Source: Thermomonas sp. S9 (lineage in GTDB: Bacteria > Pseudomonadota > Gammaproteobacteria > Xanthomonadales > Xanthomonadaceae). From it: a stretch of 64,000 nt of DNA. Location of the stretch: positions 787,001 through 851,000 of the forward strand of contig NZ_JAJDFY010000001.1 of NCBI RefSeq assembly GCF_024704365.1, given 5' to 3'. Below the pieces are notes generated by a model. It did not search any database and was not told where the DNA came from. It was given only the letters and a program-made list of their open reading frames with translations. The position numbers were made by a program, and so were the translations under genes. Within the stretch, counting starts at the first letter, position 1; each line of letters begins with the position of its first letter. Shown here piece after piece: positions 1-9,509 of the stretch.

Positions 1-297
1 GTCCACGAGGCCATCATCGAAGCCGCCGGCGTACGCCTGCGCCCGATCCTGATGACCTCGATCGCCACCGTGATGGGCGCGGTGCCGCTGGTGGTGTTCG
101 GCGGCCCCGGTTCCGCCAGCCGCGCCGCCATCGGCATCGTGGTGATCTTCGGGGTGGCGTTCTCCACCTTGCTGTCGCTGTTCGTGGTGCCGGCGTTCTA
201 CGCCGCGCTGGCGCGCTACACGCGCTCGCCCGAGGCGCTGGCGCGCACGCTGGAGACACTGGAGGCGGACACCCCGCAGGCAGGCGGCCATGCGTGA
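1..297 (+). CDS. RND efflux transporter, C-terminal fragment
   Basis: Only the last 98 residues are in the window. They contain the segment RLRPILMTSIATVMGAVPL followed by two hydrophobic stretches ending in VPAFYAAL, which is the hallmark end of the last membrane helices of AcrB/MexB-type resistance-nodulation-division pumps of the inner membrane. The polar tail of about 25 residues follows the final helix, as usual. The stop overlaps the start of the next gene by 8 bases. Substrate cannot be told from this fragment; the rest of the gene lies upstream of base 1. Confidence 0.85.
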   Translation, partial: VHEAIIEAAGVRLRPILMTSIATVMGAVPLVVFGGPGSASRAAIGIVVIFGVAFSTLLSLFVVPAFYAALARYTRSPEALARTLETLEADTPQAGGHA

Positions 298-1030
298 TCG
301 CGACGGCGAGCTGCGGATCTACGGCCTGAATGCCGTGCGCGCGGTGTTCGCGCGGCGGCCGCAGGCGCTGCGCAAGCTGTATCTGGCCGAGGCGCGGATT
401 CCGCTACTAAAGCTGCTGCTGAAGTGGTGCGTCGCGCGCCGGATCGGCTACCGGGTGGTGGCGGAGGAAGAGCTGCAGCGGCTGGCGGCCAGCGCGCACC
501 ACGAGGGCGTGGTCGCCGACGTGCTGCAGGAGGCGCCGCGGCCGCTGTCGTCCTGGCTGCGCGGCCTGCCGGCCGGACCGCAGTGTGCGCTGTGGCTGGA
601 TGGCGTAGGCAATCCGCACAACCTCGGTGCGATCCTGCGCAGCGCCGCGCATTTTGGGGTCGCTGCGGTGCTGCTGCCCAAGCACTCCACGCTGGCGCTG
701 TCGGGCGCGGCCGCGCGGGTGGCCGAGGGCGGCGCCGAGGCGGTGCCGCTGGTGCGGCTGGGGCGCGAGGACAACAGCCTCGCGCAGCTGCGCGGGGCTG
801 GGTTCCGGCTCGCAGCCACCGTGGTGCGCGGCGGTGACGACGTGCTGCGCGTGCCACTGCCGCCGCGGCTGGTGTACGTGCTGGGCGCGGAAGGCCCGGG
901 CATGTCGCCGGCGCTGGCCGCGGCCTGCGACCTGCGGCTGTCGATCCCCGGCAGCGGCGCGGTGGAGAGCCTCAACGTGGCCGCCGCCACCGCGGTGCTG
1001 CTGGCGCAGTGGGCCGCGCGCGCGGCCTAA
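290..1030 (+). CDS. SpoU/TrmH-family RNA 2'-O-methyltransferase
   Basis: This 246-residue protein carries the three SPOUT motifs in order: NPHNLGAILRS at residues 108-118 (motif 1), GAEGPGMS at 199-206 (motif 2) and IPGSGAVESLNVA at 219-231 (motif 3). The family transfers a methyl group from S-adenosylmethionine to a ribose 2'-OH of tRNA or rRNA using a trefoil-knot fold. The N-terminal 80 residues resemble the substrate-binding domain of the RlmB/TrmH branch. The ATG overlaps the end of the RND gene by 8 bases, so the two may be translationally coupled, although their functions are unrelated. The RNA target is not identifiable from sequence alone. Confidence 0.88.
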   Translation: MRDRDGELRIYGLNAVRAVFARRPQALRKLYLAEARIPLLKLLLKWCVARRIGYRVVAEEELQRLAASAHHEGVVADVLQEAPRPLSSWLRGLPAGPQCALWLDGVGNPHNLGAILRSAAHFGVAAVLLPKHSTLALSGAAARVAEGGAEAVPLVRLGREDNSLAQLRGAGFRLAATVVRGGDDVLRVPLPPRLVYVLGAEGPGMSPALAAACDLRLSIPGSGAVESLNVAAATAVLLAQWAARAA

Positions 1031-1037
1031 GCCGCGC

Positions 1038-2467
1038 TTACTTCGCCGCCGGCGCGGCGGCCTCCGGCTTCGGTGCGCTGCCGAAGTCGCCGTCCGCGTC
1101 CGCCGCGAGATAGGCGAAGGTGACGTAGGCGGCGACGTTCTGCGCCAGCGCCGCCGGGTCGATCTTGTCGAGGGTGTCGTCCGGGGTGTGGTGGTAGTCG
1201 AAGTAGTCGGTGCCGTCCTGGGCCAGGCCGGCGCAGGCCATGCCGAGGGCGTGGAAGGGCGACAGGTCCGGCCCGCAGCCCTCTTCGCCGGCGCTGCCGG
1301 CGGCGATGCCCAGCGGCGCCAGCGCCTGGGCGATCTGCGCCAGCGCGGCTTGCGCGTGCGCGGGGACGTCGGCCTTGAAGGCATAGATGCGCCCCGCGCC
1401 GAAGTCGCTCTCCGCGCCGATCTGGTGCTGGCGCAGCTGCGCCTTGTGCGCCTCGGCATAGGCGCGGCCGCCCCACAGGCCCTGCTCCTCGTTGGCGAAT
1501 GCGACCACCCGGATGCTGCGCGCCGGACGCTGCGCCTTCGGCAGCTGGCCGATCAGGTGGCCGGCGGCCATGGTGATGGCCACCCCGGCGCCGTCGTCGA
1601 TCGCGCCGGTGCCGAGGTCCCAGGAATCCAGGTGGCCGCCGATCAGCACCACCTCGTTCGGCTTGCTGCGCCCGGTGATCTCGCCGACCACGTTCTGCGA
1701 GGTGTATTCGCCGTCCCAGCTCACAGTCCAGCGCCAGTTGCACCCGGATCGGGCCGAGCGCGATCAGGCGCGTCAGCTGGTCGGCGTCCGGCAGCGACAG
1801 GGCGGCCATCGGGATCGGCGTCACCCCCGGGCTGGAAGCGGCTGATGCCAGTGTGCGGGTTGCGGTGCATGTCGGTGCCGGCCGAGCGCATCAGGTAGCC
1901 GACCGCGCCGGCGCGCGCGGCCGCCGACGGGCCGGCGCCGCGGATCTTCGCGCCGACCTGGCCATAGCCTTCGCCGCTGCGGCTGCGCGGCATCGGCACG
2001 TCCACGAAGGCGATCTTGCCGGCCAGCGAGCCGGGCGCGGCCTGCTGCAGGGCTTCCAGCGAGTCGAAACGCACCACCTCGGCTGCGACCGTGCCGCCCG
2101 GGCTGCCGCCCAGCGCGGTGACGTGCAGCGGTTGCGCGTGCGCGCCCAGCACCTGCGCCGATTCGCTGCGGCGCTCCCATTTCGGGAAGGTCACCGGCTC
2201 GGTCCACACCCGGTCGAAGCCCAGCGCCTTGAACCGGGCCTTGGCCCATTCCACCGCGCGCGCATCGGCCTCGCTGCCGGCCAGGCGCGGGCCGACCTCG
2301 GTGGTCAGCGCTTCCACCACCTTCCAGGCGGTGTCGTCCTGCAGCGCCTGGGCCTGCAGCTGCGCGGCGCGCGTGAGCGCGGCGTGGCCGATGCGGGTGG
2401 GCTGGGCGGCGTGCAGCGGGGCCGCCAGCAGCAGGGCGAAGGCGGCGGCGAGAACGGTGGTGCGCAT
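1038..2467 (-). CDS. M28-family metallopeptidase, frameshifted
   Basis: An exported zinc aminopeptidase of about 475 residues. The first frame starts at 2467 with a signal peptide (MRTTVLAAAFALLLAAPLHA) and a PA-type region; the last frame holds the metal site, seen as GGHLDSWDLGTGAIDDGAG (His and Asp ligands) and FANEEQGLWGG (catalytic Glu). Between them the reading frame changes twice, near 1824-1828 in a run of five C and near 1725. Protein similarity to the family continues across both, so I treat this as one gene with two indels rather than three genes. It reads convergently toward the upstream methyltransferase gene. Substrates are presumably peptides in the periplasm. Confidence 0.8.
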
Positions 2468-2538
2468 CGGCGGGCTCCGGGGCGGGGAACCCCGGAAGTT
2501 CTAGGGCGGCGCGCGCGCGGGCGGGCCTGTGCCGGAAG

Positions 2539-2952
2539 TTATTTCTTCAGCGCGTCGCGGATCTCGCGCAGCAGCAGCACGTCTTCCGGGGTCGGCGGCG
2601 GCGCCTCGGGCGCGGGCGCGGGTGCGCGGTGCAGGCGGTTGATGGCCTTGACCAGCAGGAAGATCGCCAGCGCGATGATGACGAACTGGATCACCGCGTT
2701 GAGAAACTCGCCGTAGGCCAGCACCACCGCGGGGATCTCCTTGCCATCCGGGCCGGCGTGCGCGGCCTGCAGGGTGATCGCCAGCTTGGAGAAATCCACG
2801 CCGCCGACCAGCAGCCCGATCGGCGGCATGATCACCTTGTCCACCAGCGCCGACACGATCTTGCCGAACGCGCCGCCGATGACCACGCCGACGGCGAGGT
2901 CGATCACGTTGCCGCGCATCGCGAATTCCCGGAACTCGGTCATCATGCCCAT
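2539..2952 (-). CDS. mscL: Large-conductance mechanosensitive channel MscL
   Basis: A 137-residue protein with the classic MscL layout: N-terminal amphipathic segment [10 protein letters not shown], first membrane helix [18 protein letters not shown], periplasmic loop, second helix [20 protein letters not shown], and a charged C-terminal helix ending [11 protein letters not shown] after a Pro-Ala linker. It forms a homopentameric pore in the inner membrane that opens under osmotic downshock. The start at 2952 is preceded by GGGGAG nine bases upstream; Met residues at 2946 and 2943 are alternatives. The gene lies 37 bases downstream of the FAA hydrolase gene on the same strand. Confidence 0.95.
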   Translation of the reverse strand: MGMMTEFREFAMRGNVIDLAVGVVIGGAFGKIVSALVDKVIMPPIGLLVGGVDFSKLAITLQAAHAGPDGKEIPAVVLAYGEFLNAVIQFVIIALAIFLLVKAINRLHRAPAPAPEAPPPTPEDVLLLREIRDALKK

Positions 2953-2989
2953 CAGCGGTGGCTCCCCAAGGGTGGCGTGTGGTGCCAGC

Positions 2990-3718
2990 TTAACCCGTCG
3001 GCGGGGCGATCCGGCCATCCAGCTGCAGCAGCCCGCCCAGACGGGCGCGGAACGTGTCGCCCGGGTGCAGTGCGGCCACGCCGGCCGGGGGTGCCCATGA
3101 ACACCAGGTCGCCGGCGCGCAGGGCGTAGAGCTTCGACAGCGCGTGCAGGATCTCGGGGACATCCCAGATCAGCTGGTCCAGCGTCGCGGCCTGGCGGCG
3201 CCGGCCGTTGACCTCCAGCGACAGTTCCAGCGGCGCGAGCGCGTCCACCTCGGCGGCTGGCAGCAGTGCGGAGACCGGGGCGGAATGGTCGAAGCCCTTG
3301 CCGGTATCCCACGGCAGGCCCTTGGCCTTGGCCGCCGCCTGCAGGTCGCGCCGGGTCAGGTCCAGCCCGATGCCATAGCCCAGGATCAAGGTCCCGGCCG
3401 TTTCGACCGGAAGAATGCCCGCCGGAGCGTCGCGGCCGAGCGCGACCACCAGCTCGACTTCGTGGTGGAGATCGGCGGTGCCGGGCGGGTAGGGGCACCA
3501 CGCCGTCGGTGACGATGGCATCCGCCGGCTTCATGAAGAACACCGGGCTGCCGCGCTCGGCCTTCGAGGCCGGGGCGCTGGCGCCCATCTCGCGCGCATG
3601 GTCGGCGAAGTTGCGGCCCACGCAGTAGATGCGGCGCACCGGGAACTCGCCCAGCGCGTGGCCGTGGCGGTCGATGACGGGAATGCAGCGGCGCGGCCGC
3701 GGCCGGCACCAGATCCAT
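2990..3718 (-). CDS. Fumarylacetoacetate hydrolase-family protein, frameshifted
   Basis: A protein of about 240 residues of the FAH superfamily (YcgM-like), which hydrolyses or decarboxylates acyl-pyruvate-type substrates with a divalent metal. Visible pieces are [18 protein letters not shown] near the N-terminus, [11 protein letters not shown], the metal ligands in [11 protein letters not shown], and DLVFMGTP followed in another frame by [14 protein letters not shown] and the stop at 2990. Three frame changes are needed, near 3690, 3490 and 3090; the last is an extra C in a C5 run. The proposed ATG at 3718 precedes [10 protein letters not shown]. The pattern suggests sequencing indels, not gene decay. 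Confidence 0.78.
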
Positions 3719-3815
3719 CAGCGCGCCAGCGACGGCTTGCCCACCACCCGGTAATCCCCCCTCGAGGGTGCGGCCACGCACGCGCGCTGGCTTGCCCGGG
3801 CGCGTGCGCAGGCGC

Positions 3816-3998
3816 CTACAGCATGCCGGCCAGCAGCATCGCCAGGCCCACCACCAGCCCGACCGCCAGCAGCACCAGCAGCAGGGCGACCCCCACCAGC
3901 CCCAGCGCGACCCGCAGCAGCGGGTGGCGCGGACGGCGCGGAGTGCCGGAAATCAGGGTACGCAGGCGTAGGAAGGCGGAGTGCTGGAAGAACGACAT
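3816..3998 (-). CDS. Small single-helix membrane protein
   Basis: A 60-residue hypothetical protein starting MSFFQHSAFLRLRTL. A basic N-terminal half (residues 1-33) is followed by one long hydrophobic stretch rich in Leu, Val and Gly (about residues 35-60) that reaches the C-terminus, so it would sit in the inner membrane with its N-terminus in the cytoplasm. An upstream ATG at 4028 would add ten residues, but the shorter start gives a more natural protein. I recognise no family. It lies between the FAA hydrolase gene on the same strand and the divergent Rieske gene. Confidence 0.55.
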   Translation of the reverse strand: MSFFQHSAFLRLRTLISGTPRRPRHPLLRVALGLVGVALLLVLLAVGLVVGLAMLLAGML

Positions 3999-4069
3999 CG
4001 CTTGAGATCCTGGACGTGACAGGGTCATGACACAATGCCGGCAGTATCGGCAGAACCGGCGGGACGGGT

Positions 4070-4438
4070 GTGAGCAGTTCGTTAAACGACGGGACGGTGT
4101 TGGCCGCGCTGGAGGCCCTGCCCCGCGATGGCCTGCTGGCCGTGGAGGCGCCGCTGGATGGGGCGCCGGAGCCGCTGATCCTGCACCGCGCCGCCGATGG
4201 CGGCGTGCGCGCCTGGCTGAACGTGTGCCCGCATGCCGGGCGGCGGCTGGACTACGCGCCCGGAATGTTCCTGCGCAGCAAGGCCGGCGAGCTGGTGTGC
4301 GCGGTGCATGGGGCCACGTTCACGCTCGAAGATGGCCGCTGCGTGGCCGGTCCCTGCCGTGGCGAGTCGCTGCGCGCGGTGGCGGTGCACTGCGCGGATG
4401 GCCAGGTGCGGCTGGGCGCGGCGCCGATGGATCAGTAG
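4070..4438 (+). CDS. Rieske [2Fe-2S] domain protein
   Basis: A soluble 122-residue protein that is essentially a single Rieske domain. The cluster ligands are in CPHAGRRLDY (Cys and His) and CAVHGATF (Cys and His), matching the CxH...CxxH arrangement. Such stand-alone Rieske proteins act as small electron carriers or ferredoxin subunits of ring-hydroxylating or nitrite-type reductases; no partner oxygenase is nearby, so the role here is unknown. The start is a GTG. The stop overlaps the 3' end of the convergent transporter gene by 7 bases. Confidence 0.88.
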   Translation: MSSSLNDGTVLAALEALPRDGLLAVEAPLDGAPEPLILHRAADGGVRAWLNVCPHAGRRLDYAPGMFLRSKAGELVCAVHGATFTLEDGRCVAGPCRGESLRAVAVHCADGQVRLGAAPMDQ

Positions 4439-6271
4439 AGCAGGTTGACCATCGCCACGATCACCCCGGTGTAGAGCAGGGTCAGCGGCCCGCCCGAGCG
4501 CCACATGTCGCGCACGCTGTAGCCGGCCGGCCCGGTGATCATCGACACCGACGGGTTGGAGGCGGTGATGAAGTTGTTGGAGGCCGACAGCGCCACCACC
4601 AGCGCGAACGCGGTGGGGTTGCCGTTCACCGCCAGCGCCAGGTTGATCGCCAGCGGCACCAGCACGATGGTGGCGCCGACGTGGCTGATGACCATCGAGA
4701 ACGCGGTGGTGAACAGGGCCAGCGCGATCTCGATCAGCCACGGCGGCATCCCCTGCGGCAGGCGCTCGATGCTGTGCCCGGCCACCCACGCCGCGGCGCC
4801 GCTGGAATCCATCGCCCAGCCCAGCGGGATCAGGCAGGCCATCAGGAACACCGTCTTCCAGCTGATCGCGGCGTAGGCCTCGTCGATCTTGAGCACCCCG
4901 GTCACCAGCATGCCGGCCACGCCGGTCATCAGCGCGATCGAGGTCGGGATGCGCGAGGACAGCGCCAGCAGCATCGACAGCGCGAAGATCGCCATCGCGA
5001 TCTTGAACTTGTGCGGGCGCTGCTCGTCCTTCGGGTAGTCGGTCACCACCACGAAATCGCGGCTGCGCGCGGCTTCGGCCAGGTCGGTCCAGATGCTGTG
5101 CAGCACCAGCATGTCGCCGGCCTGCAGCGGCACGCTGCGCACGTCCTCGCGCAGCACCTTGCCGTCGCGGTTGATCGCCAGCAGGCTGAGCCCGAACTGC
5201 TTGCGCAGGCGCAGCTGGGCCTGCGATTTGCCGATGAAGTTGGAGGTGGGCGGGATCACCGCCTCGGAAATGCCGGCGCGCGCCGGGTTGAACAGGTCGG
5301 CGAACACGCGCAGGCGCGAGGACAGGCGCAGGAAGTTCTTTTGCGCGAAATCGGCGATCTGCTCGCGCGGGCCCATCACGCCGAGCACGCTGCCCACCCA
5401 GATGCGGGTGTCCGCCGGCGGCGCCAGCCGCGATTCTTCGCCGGTACGCAGCGCCAGCAGCAGCGGCATGTCCACCAGCGCCTCGGCATCGCCCACGCTC
5501 ATGCCAACCAGCGGGCTGTCGGCAGTCACCGTGAGCTCGTGGATATCGCCTTCGATCCCGTAGGTGCGCGCGAAATAGCTCTGGGTGCGCGCGGGGGTCA
5601 CCGCCTCGTCGCCGCTTTCGCGCAGCACGCGATCGCCGAAGAAGTGGAAATAGGCCAACGAGGCGGCCAGCAGCGCCAGCCCGATCGGCAGCGGCGCGAA
5701 TATCTTCAGCGGGGTGAGCGCCGCCGCGCCGGAGGGCATGCTGGCGTTGGCCGAGACCAGCAGGTCGTTGAGCAGGATCAGCGGCGAGTTGCCGACCATG
5801 GTCAGGCTGCCGCCCATGATGATCGCCGCCGACATCGGCATCAGCAGGCGCGACAGGCTGATGCCGGTGCGCGCGGTCAGGCGCGAGGCCACCGGCAGGT
5901 ACAGCGCGGTCGCCGAGGTGTTGGGGATGATCGCCGAGTTCAGCCCGGACACCGCCGAGGCCAGCAGCACCAGCCGGCGCTCGATCCCGCGCGCCCGCCG
6001 CAGCGTTTCAGCCGGCCAGCCGGTTCAGCGCGCCGGTGCGGTCCAGCCCGGCGCCCAGGATCATGGTGGCGATCACGTTGATCACCGCGTCCGAGGAAAA
6101 GCCGCCGAACAGGTCCTCCGGCGCCACCAGCCCGGTCAGCCCCAGCACCACCAGCACCACCAGCGAGATCACGTCGGCGCGGATGCGCTCGAACAGGAAC
6201 ATCGCCATCGCGAACGCCACCAGCCCCAGCACCCAGAGCATGTCGTTGGTGAGGACGAGGGTGGTATCCAT
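4432..6271 (-). CDS. SLC13/DASS-type transporter with two TrkA-C domains, frameshifted
   Basis: A polytopic inner-membrane anion:sodium symporter of about 610 residues. The order is N-terminal helices from 6271 (MDTTLVLTNDMLWVLG), the signature AIIPNTSATALYLPV with PMSAAIIMGGSLTMVGNSP, a cytosolic block with two TrkA-C (RCK_C)-like regions (roughly bases 5560-5350 and 5280-5060), then the second helical half ending with ASNNFITASNPSVSMITGP. The family carries sulfate, phosphate or dicarboxylates; the TrkA-C insertion is typical of its prokaryotic sulfate-type branch. The frame changes once near 6008, after NRLAG, where continuing one base over restores AETLRRARGIERRLVLLAS. Confidence 0.85.
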
Positions 6272-6338
6272 TCCGGGGGCGGCGGGCGCGGGCGGTGGCG
6301 GCGAGGGTGCAGGCAGGGTAGCGCGTTTTGCGCGCGCG

Positions 6339-7091
6339 TCAGCCCGCCTTGCCGGTGGCGACGCGGTCGTACAGCAGATCCCACACGCCGTGGCCCAGGC
6401 GCAGGCCGCGCGCCTCGAAGTGGGTCTGCGGGCGCCAGTCCGGGCGCGGCACGTGGCCGCGCGGACCGGCGCGGTTGGCCAGCCCGGGGGTGGCGTCCAG
6501 CACATCCCACATCTGCTCGGCGTAGTCCTGCCAGTCGGTCGCCAGGTGCAGGCGGCCGCCCGGGACCAGCTTGCGCACCAACAGCGCGGCGAAGGCCGGG
6601 TTCACCAGCCGCCGCTTGTGGTGGCGCTTCTTGTGCCAGGGATCGGGGAAATAGATGCGCACCTCGTCCAGCGCGGCATCGGCGATCTCGTGTTCCAGCA
6701 CCTCCACCGCGTCGTGGTGATAGACGCGGACGTTGGTCGCCCCGTCTTCGGCCAGCGCGTTCAGCAGGCGGCCGACCCCCGGGGCATGCACTTCGATGCC
6801 AATGTGATCGCGCGCCGCGTCGCGGGCCGCCGAGTAGCGCAGCGCCTCGCCGTTGCCGAAGCCGATTTCGAGGATGCGCGGCGCGCAGCGGCCGAAGGCG
6901 GCGTCGAAATCGCGCGGCGCGCCGGTGTAATCGAGGCCGAAACGCGGCCACAGCGCGTCGAAGGCACGCTGCTGGGCCTCGGTGAAGCGGCCCTGGCGCA
7001 GCACGAAGCTGCGCACCTTGCGCTGGCCTGCGGTGGCGGTGAAAGGCTTGGGCGGCGCTTTCGCGCCCTGGCTGGAATAGGGATCGGTCAA
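6339..7091 (-). CDS. trmB: tRNA (guanine-N7)-methyltransferase TrmB
   Basis: A 250-residue Rossmann-fold methyltransferase that makes m7G46 in the tRNA variable loop. The SAM-binding motif is [10 protein letters not shown], and the family signature [14 protein letters not shown] with the following LVNPAF is intact, as is the C-terminal [15 protein letters not shown]. The frame starts with a TTG codon at 7091; there is no in-frame ATG upstream or within the conserved N-terminal part, so a TTG start is the best reading. It follows the transporter gene on the same strand with a 67-base gap. Confidence 0.94.
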   Translation of the reverse strand: MTDPYSSQGAKAPPKPFTATAGQRKVRSFVLRQGRFTEAQQRAFDALWPRFGLDYTGAPRDFDAAFGRCAPRILEIGFGNGEALRYSAARDAARDHIGIEVHAPGVGRLLNALAEDGATNVRVYHHDAVEVLEHEIADAALDEVRIYFPDPWHKKRHHKRRLVNPAFAALLVRKLVPGGRLHLATDWQDYAEQMWDVLDATPGLANRAGPRGHVPRPDWRPQTHFEARGLRLGHGVWDLLYDRVATGKAG

Positions 7092-7286
7092 GGCGTGGGT
7101 TCCCGTGGATGTGCGCGGCAGGCGCCATTGTCGCCGCTTGTGGGGCGGCGTGATGCGCTGCAGCGTGAGAGCGTTATGATTTCATGAAACCATCATTTCC
7201 ATTCGCCGGCGTACGGCTTGCGGCAGGCCCCCGGTGGGCTGCCGACGTTTTGCGCGATGTCCACACCCATGCACGCGAGGATGCCC

Positions 7287-9230
7287 ATGAAACGCTCTCT
7301 CCGCAGGACCCTGCTCACCGCTGCGCTGGCGTTGGCCGCGCTGCCCGCCTTCGCCCAGAACGCGCCGAAGTCGCCGTTCTCGCAGACCGTCTTCTTCGGT
7401 GACAGCCTGACCGACGGTGGCTACTTCCGGCCGATGCTGATCAACCTGATCGGCCCCAACGGCGCCATCATCGGTCGCTTCACCACCAACCCCGGCTACC
7501 TCTGGGCGGATTACCTGTCCAGCTACTACGGCGGCAATGCGAATCCGGCCTGGACCGGCAACACCACCCCGAGCCCGACTCCGGGCAGCGGCAGCAACTG
7601 GGCGGTTGGCGGCGCGCGGGTGAAGATCGACAGCGTCGGCGGGCTGGGCTACACCCCGTCGCTGGTCAGCCAGTACAACGCCTATCTGGCGGCCGGCAAC
7701 AAGGTGGATCCGAACGCGCTCTACACTGTCTGGGGTGGAGCCAACGACATTTTTGCCGCGACGGGTGCTTATCAGACCGCCTATGCGAATGTGTTGCTCG
7801 GCGGCGGCACGACCGCGCAGGCGCAGGCAGCCGGCAGCGCGGCCGCACAGGCGATCCTCGGCACCGCGGTCGGCGACCAGATCAGCCTGATCGGCGCCAT
7901 GACCCAGGCCGGCGCCCGCTACATCCTGGTGCCGACGATCCCGGACATCGGCCTGACCCCGGATGCGGCCGCCGGCGGCGCCGCCGGCATCGCGCTTGGC
8001 ACCGCCCTGTCCACCGCCTACAACGGCGGGCTGTACGGCGGGCTGGCCAGCGCCGGCCTGCACGTGATCCCGGTCGATACCTTCCACTTCCTGCAGGAAG
8101 TGGTGGCCAGCCCCGGCACCTACGGCCTGACCAACGTCACCGGCAAGGCCTGCCTGACCCAGCCGGCGCCGGCGGGCGGCTCTTCGCTGTTCTGCAACCC
8201 GACCTCGACCGTGCCGAATGGCGCCAACACCTACCTGTTCGCCGACGGCGTGCACCCGACCTCGGCCGCGCATCAGGCGCTGGGGGATCTGGCGATTGCG
8301 ATGATCGAGGGCCCGCGCAGCATCGCGGTGCTGCCGCATTCGGCGGGCACGGTCGGGCGCGCGCGCGCGGTCGGCGTGGACAGCGCGGTCGCCGGCATGG
8401 CGATGCAAGAGGGCGACGGCATGCGCTGGTGGGCCGACATCCGCGGCGACCAGCAGCGCTTCGTGAAGTCGTTTGGTTTCGACGGCTTCGGCGGCACCGG
8501 CGCGTTCGGGGTGGGCTGGCGCAGCGGCCACCTGCTGTACGGCGCGTTCGCCGGCTACGGCCGCCAGGACATCGATTTCGGCTTCGACCGCGGCAGCTTC
8601 CGCCAGACCGACGCCAGCGTCGGCGGCTTCATCGGCTGGGCCAGCGACGGCCTGTGGGTCAACGGCCAGGCCAGCTGGACCAAGCTCGGCTACAAGGTGG
8701 ACCGCCAGGTCAACCTCGGCCAGGCCGTGCGCGTCCACCACGGCTCCCCGGATGGCACCAACCTGAGCGTGGGCGCCAGCGCCGGCTGGACCTTCAAGCA
8801 CGGCAAGTGGGAGCACGGCCCGCTGGTCAGCCTGCTGTCGCAGACCATCCGCGTGGACGGGTATGCCGAGGACAGCAACCAGTCCAGCGCGCTGGCCTAC
8901 ATGAAGCAGAAGGGTGATTCGCTGATCGGCAGCGCCGGCTGGCAGGCCAGCTACGCCATCAACGACCACGTGCAGCCGTTCGTGCGCCTGACCGGCGATC
9001 ACGAATACAAGAAGCCAGCCGAGCAGGTGTGGGCGCAGTCGCTGTCGCTGTCCGGTTCGCTGCCGTACGCGGTGCCGGGGCTGGACTTCGACCGCACCTA
9101 CGGCACCTTCACCGTCGGCCTGCGCAACAAGCTCGGTGGGCTGGACCTGACCACCGGCGCCAACGTCACCGTGGGCCAGCGCGGCGGCAGCAACGCCAGC
9201 TTCTACGTGATGCTGGGCGGCGCGTTCTGA
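7287..9230 (+). CDS. GDSL esterase autotransporter (EstA-like)
   Basis: A 647-residue outer-membrane protein. Residues 1-23 are a signal peptide ending in AFA. The passenger is a GDSL/SGNH hydrolase: block I FFGDSLTDGG with nucleophile Ser40, the Asn block in WGGANDIF, and the Asp/His block DGVHPTSAAH. The last 250-270 residues form an autotransporter beta-barrel with alternating aromatic strands and end in Phe (GGAF), as required for outer-membrane assembly. The family hydrolyses short-chain and lipid esters on the cell surface. The start is supported by GAGG six bases upstream; an upstream in-frame start at 7218 would spoil the signal peptide. The 195-base gap before it contains a short hairpin near 7228-7251. 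Confidence 0.92.
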   Translation: MKRSLRRTLLTAALALAALPAFAQNAPKSPFSQTVFFGDSLTDGGYFRPMLINLIGPNGAIIGRFTTNPGYLWADYLSSYYGGNANPAWTGNTTPSPTPGSGSNWAVGGARVKIDSVGGLGYTPSLVSQYNAYLAAGNKVDPNALYTVWGGANDIFAATGAYQTAYANVLLGGGTTAQAQAAGSAAAQAILGTAVGDQISLIGAMTQAGARYILVPTIPDIGLTPDAAAGGAAGIALGTALSTAYNGGLYGGLASAGLHVIPVDTFHFLQEVVASPGTYGLTNVTGKACLTQPAPAGGSSLFCNPTSTVPNGANTYLFADGVHPTSAAHQALGDLAIAMIEGPRSIAVLPHSAGTVGRARAVGVDSAVAGMAMQEGDGMRWWADIRGDQQRFVKSFGFDGFGGTGAFGVGWRSGHLLYGAFAGYGRQDIDFGFDRGSFRQTDASVGGFIGWASDGLWVNGQASWTKLGYKVDRQVNLGQAVRVHHGSPDGTNLSVGASAGWTFKHGKWEHGPLVSLLSQTIRVDGYAEDSNQSSALAYMKQKGDSLIGSAGWQASYAINDHVQPFVRLTGDHEYKKPAEQVWAQSLSLSGSLPYAVPGLDFDRTYGTFTVGLRNKLGGLDLTTGANVTVGQRGGSNASFYVMLGGAF

Positions 9231-9260
9231 TCGCCGCGGGCACGGCCGGGCCTGCATGCG

Positions 9261-9290
9261 TTGCATCCCGGCCGGCCACCGGCATAGACT
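9261..9290 (+). promoter_or_regulatory. Candidate promoter of tRNA-Gly
   Basis: TTGCAT at 9261-9266 and TAGACT at 9285-9290 are separated by 18 bases and would place the transcript start near 9297, four bases before the mature tRNA end. The match to the sigma-70 consensus is moderate. Confidence 0.45.
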
Positions 9291-9300
9291 TGCGCCCCGC

Positions 9301-9374
9301 GCGGGTGTAGTTCAATGGTAGAACTGCAGCTTCCCAAGCTGCTAACGTGGGTTCGATTCCCATCACCCGCTCCA
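9301..9374 (+). tRNA. tRNA-Gly (anticodon CCC)
   Basis: A 74-nt cloverleaf can be folded by eye. The acceptor stem GCGGGTG pairs with CACCCGC, the D arm has GTTC/GAAC around AATGGTA, the anticodon stem GCAGC/GCTGC encloses the loop TTCCCAA giving anticodon CCC, the T arm carries TTCGATT, and CCA is encoded at 9372-9374. It reads glycine codon GGG. It stands alone between the esterase and rimK genes. Confidence 0.95.
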
Positions 9375-9411
9375 GTTTCGCGCAGTGCCTGCGGCACTTC
9401 CTGCAATATCG

Positions 9412-9440
9412 GGGCGGCATCCTCACGGATGCCGCCCTTT
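9412..9440 (+). terminator. Intrinsic terminator after tRNA-Gly
   Basis: A perfect 11-bp stem GGGCGGCATCC/GGATGCCGCCC with a four-base loop TCAC, followed by only three T. It lies 38 bases after the tRNA and 70 bases before rimK, so it probably ends the tRNA transcript, though the short T tract makes it weak. Confidence 0.7.
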
Positions 9441-9509
9441 GCGTTGGGGGCCCGCGGTCTGGCCGCCGGCGGCAAGGACATCGATCGGGCACTTCCACCG
9501 GGCATCCCC

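Noticed and set aside
1038-2467. M28 peptidase as two or three separate genes or a true pseudogene
   Set aside because: Conserved sequence continues across both frame changes and similar indels hit essential genes throughout the window.
4027-6081. Very long open frames opposite real genes (for example 684 codons over the SLC13 gene)
   Set aside because: They are antisense shadows caused by high GC content, with Arg/His/Gln-rich composition and no motifs.
9315-9509. Upstream extension of rimK through the tRNA gene
   Set aside because: It would translate the tRNA and its terminator; the ATG at 9510 matches the family N-terminus.
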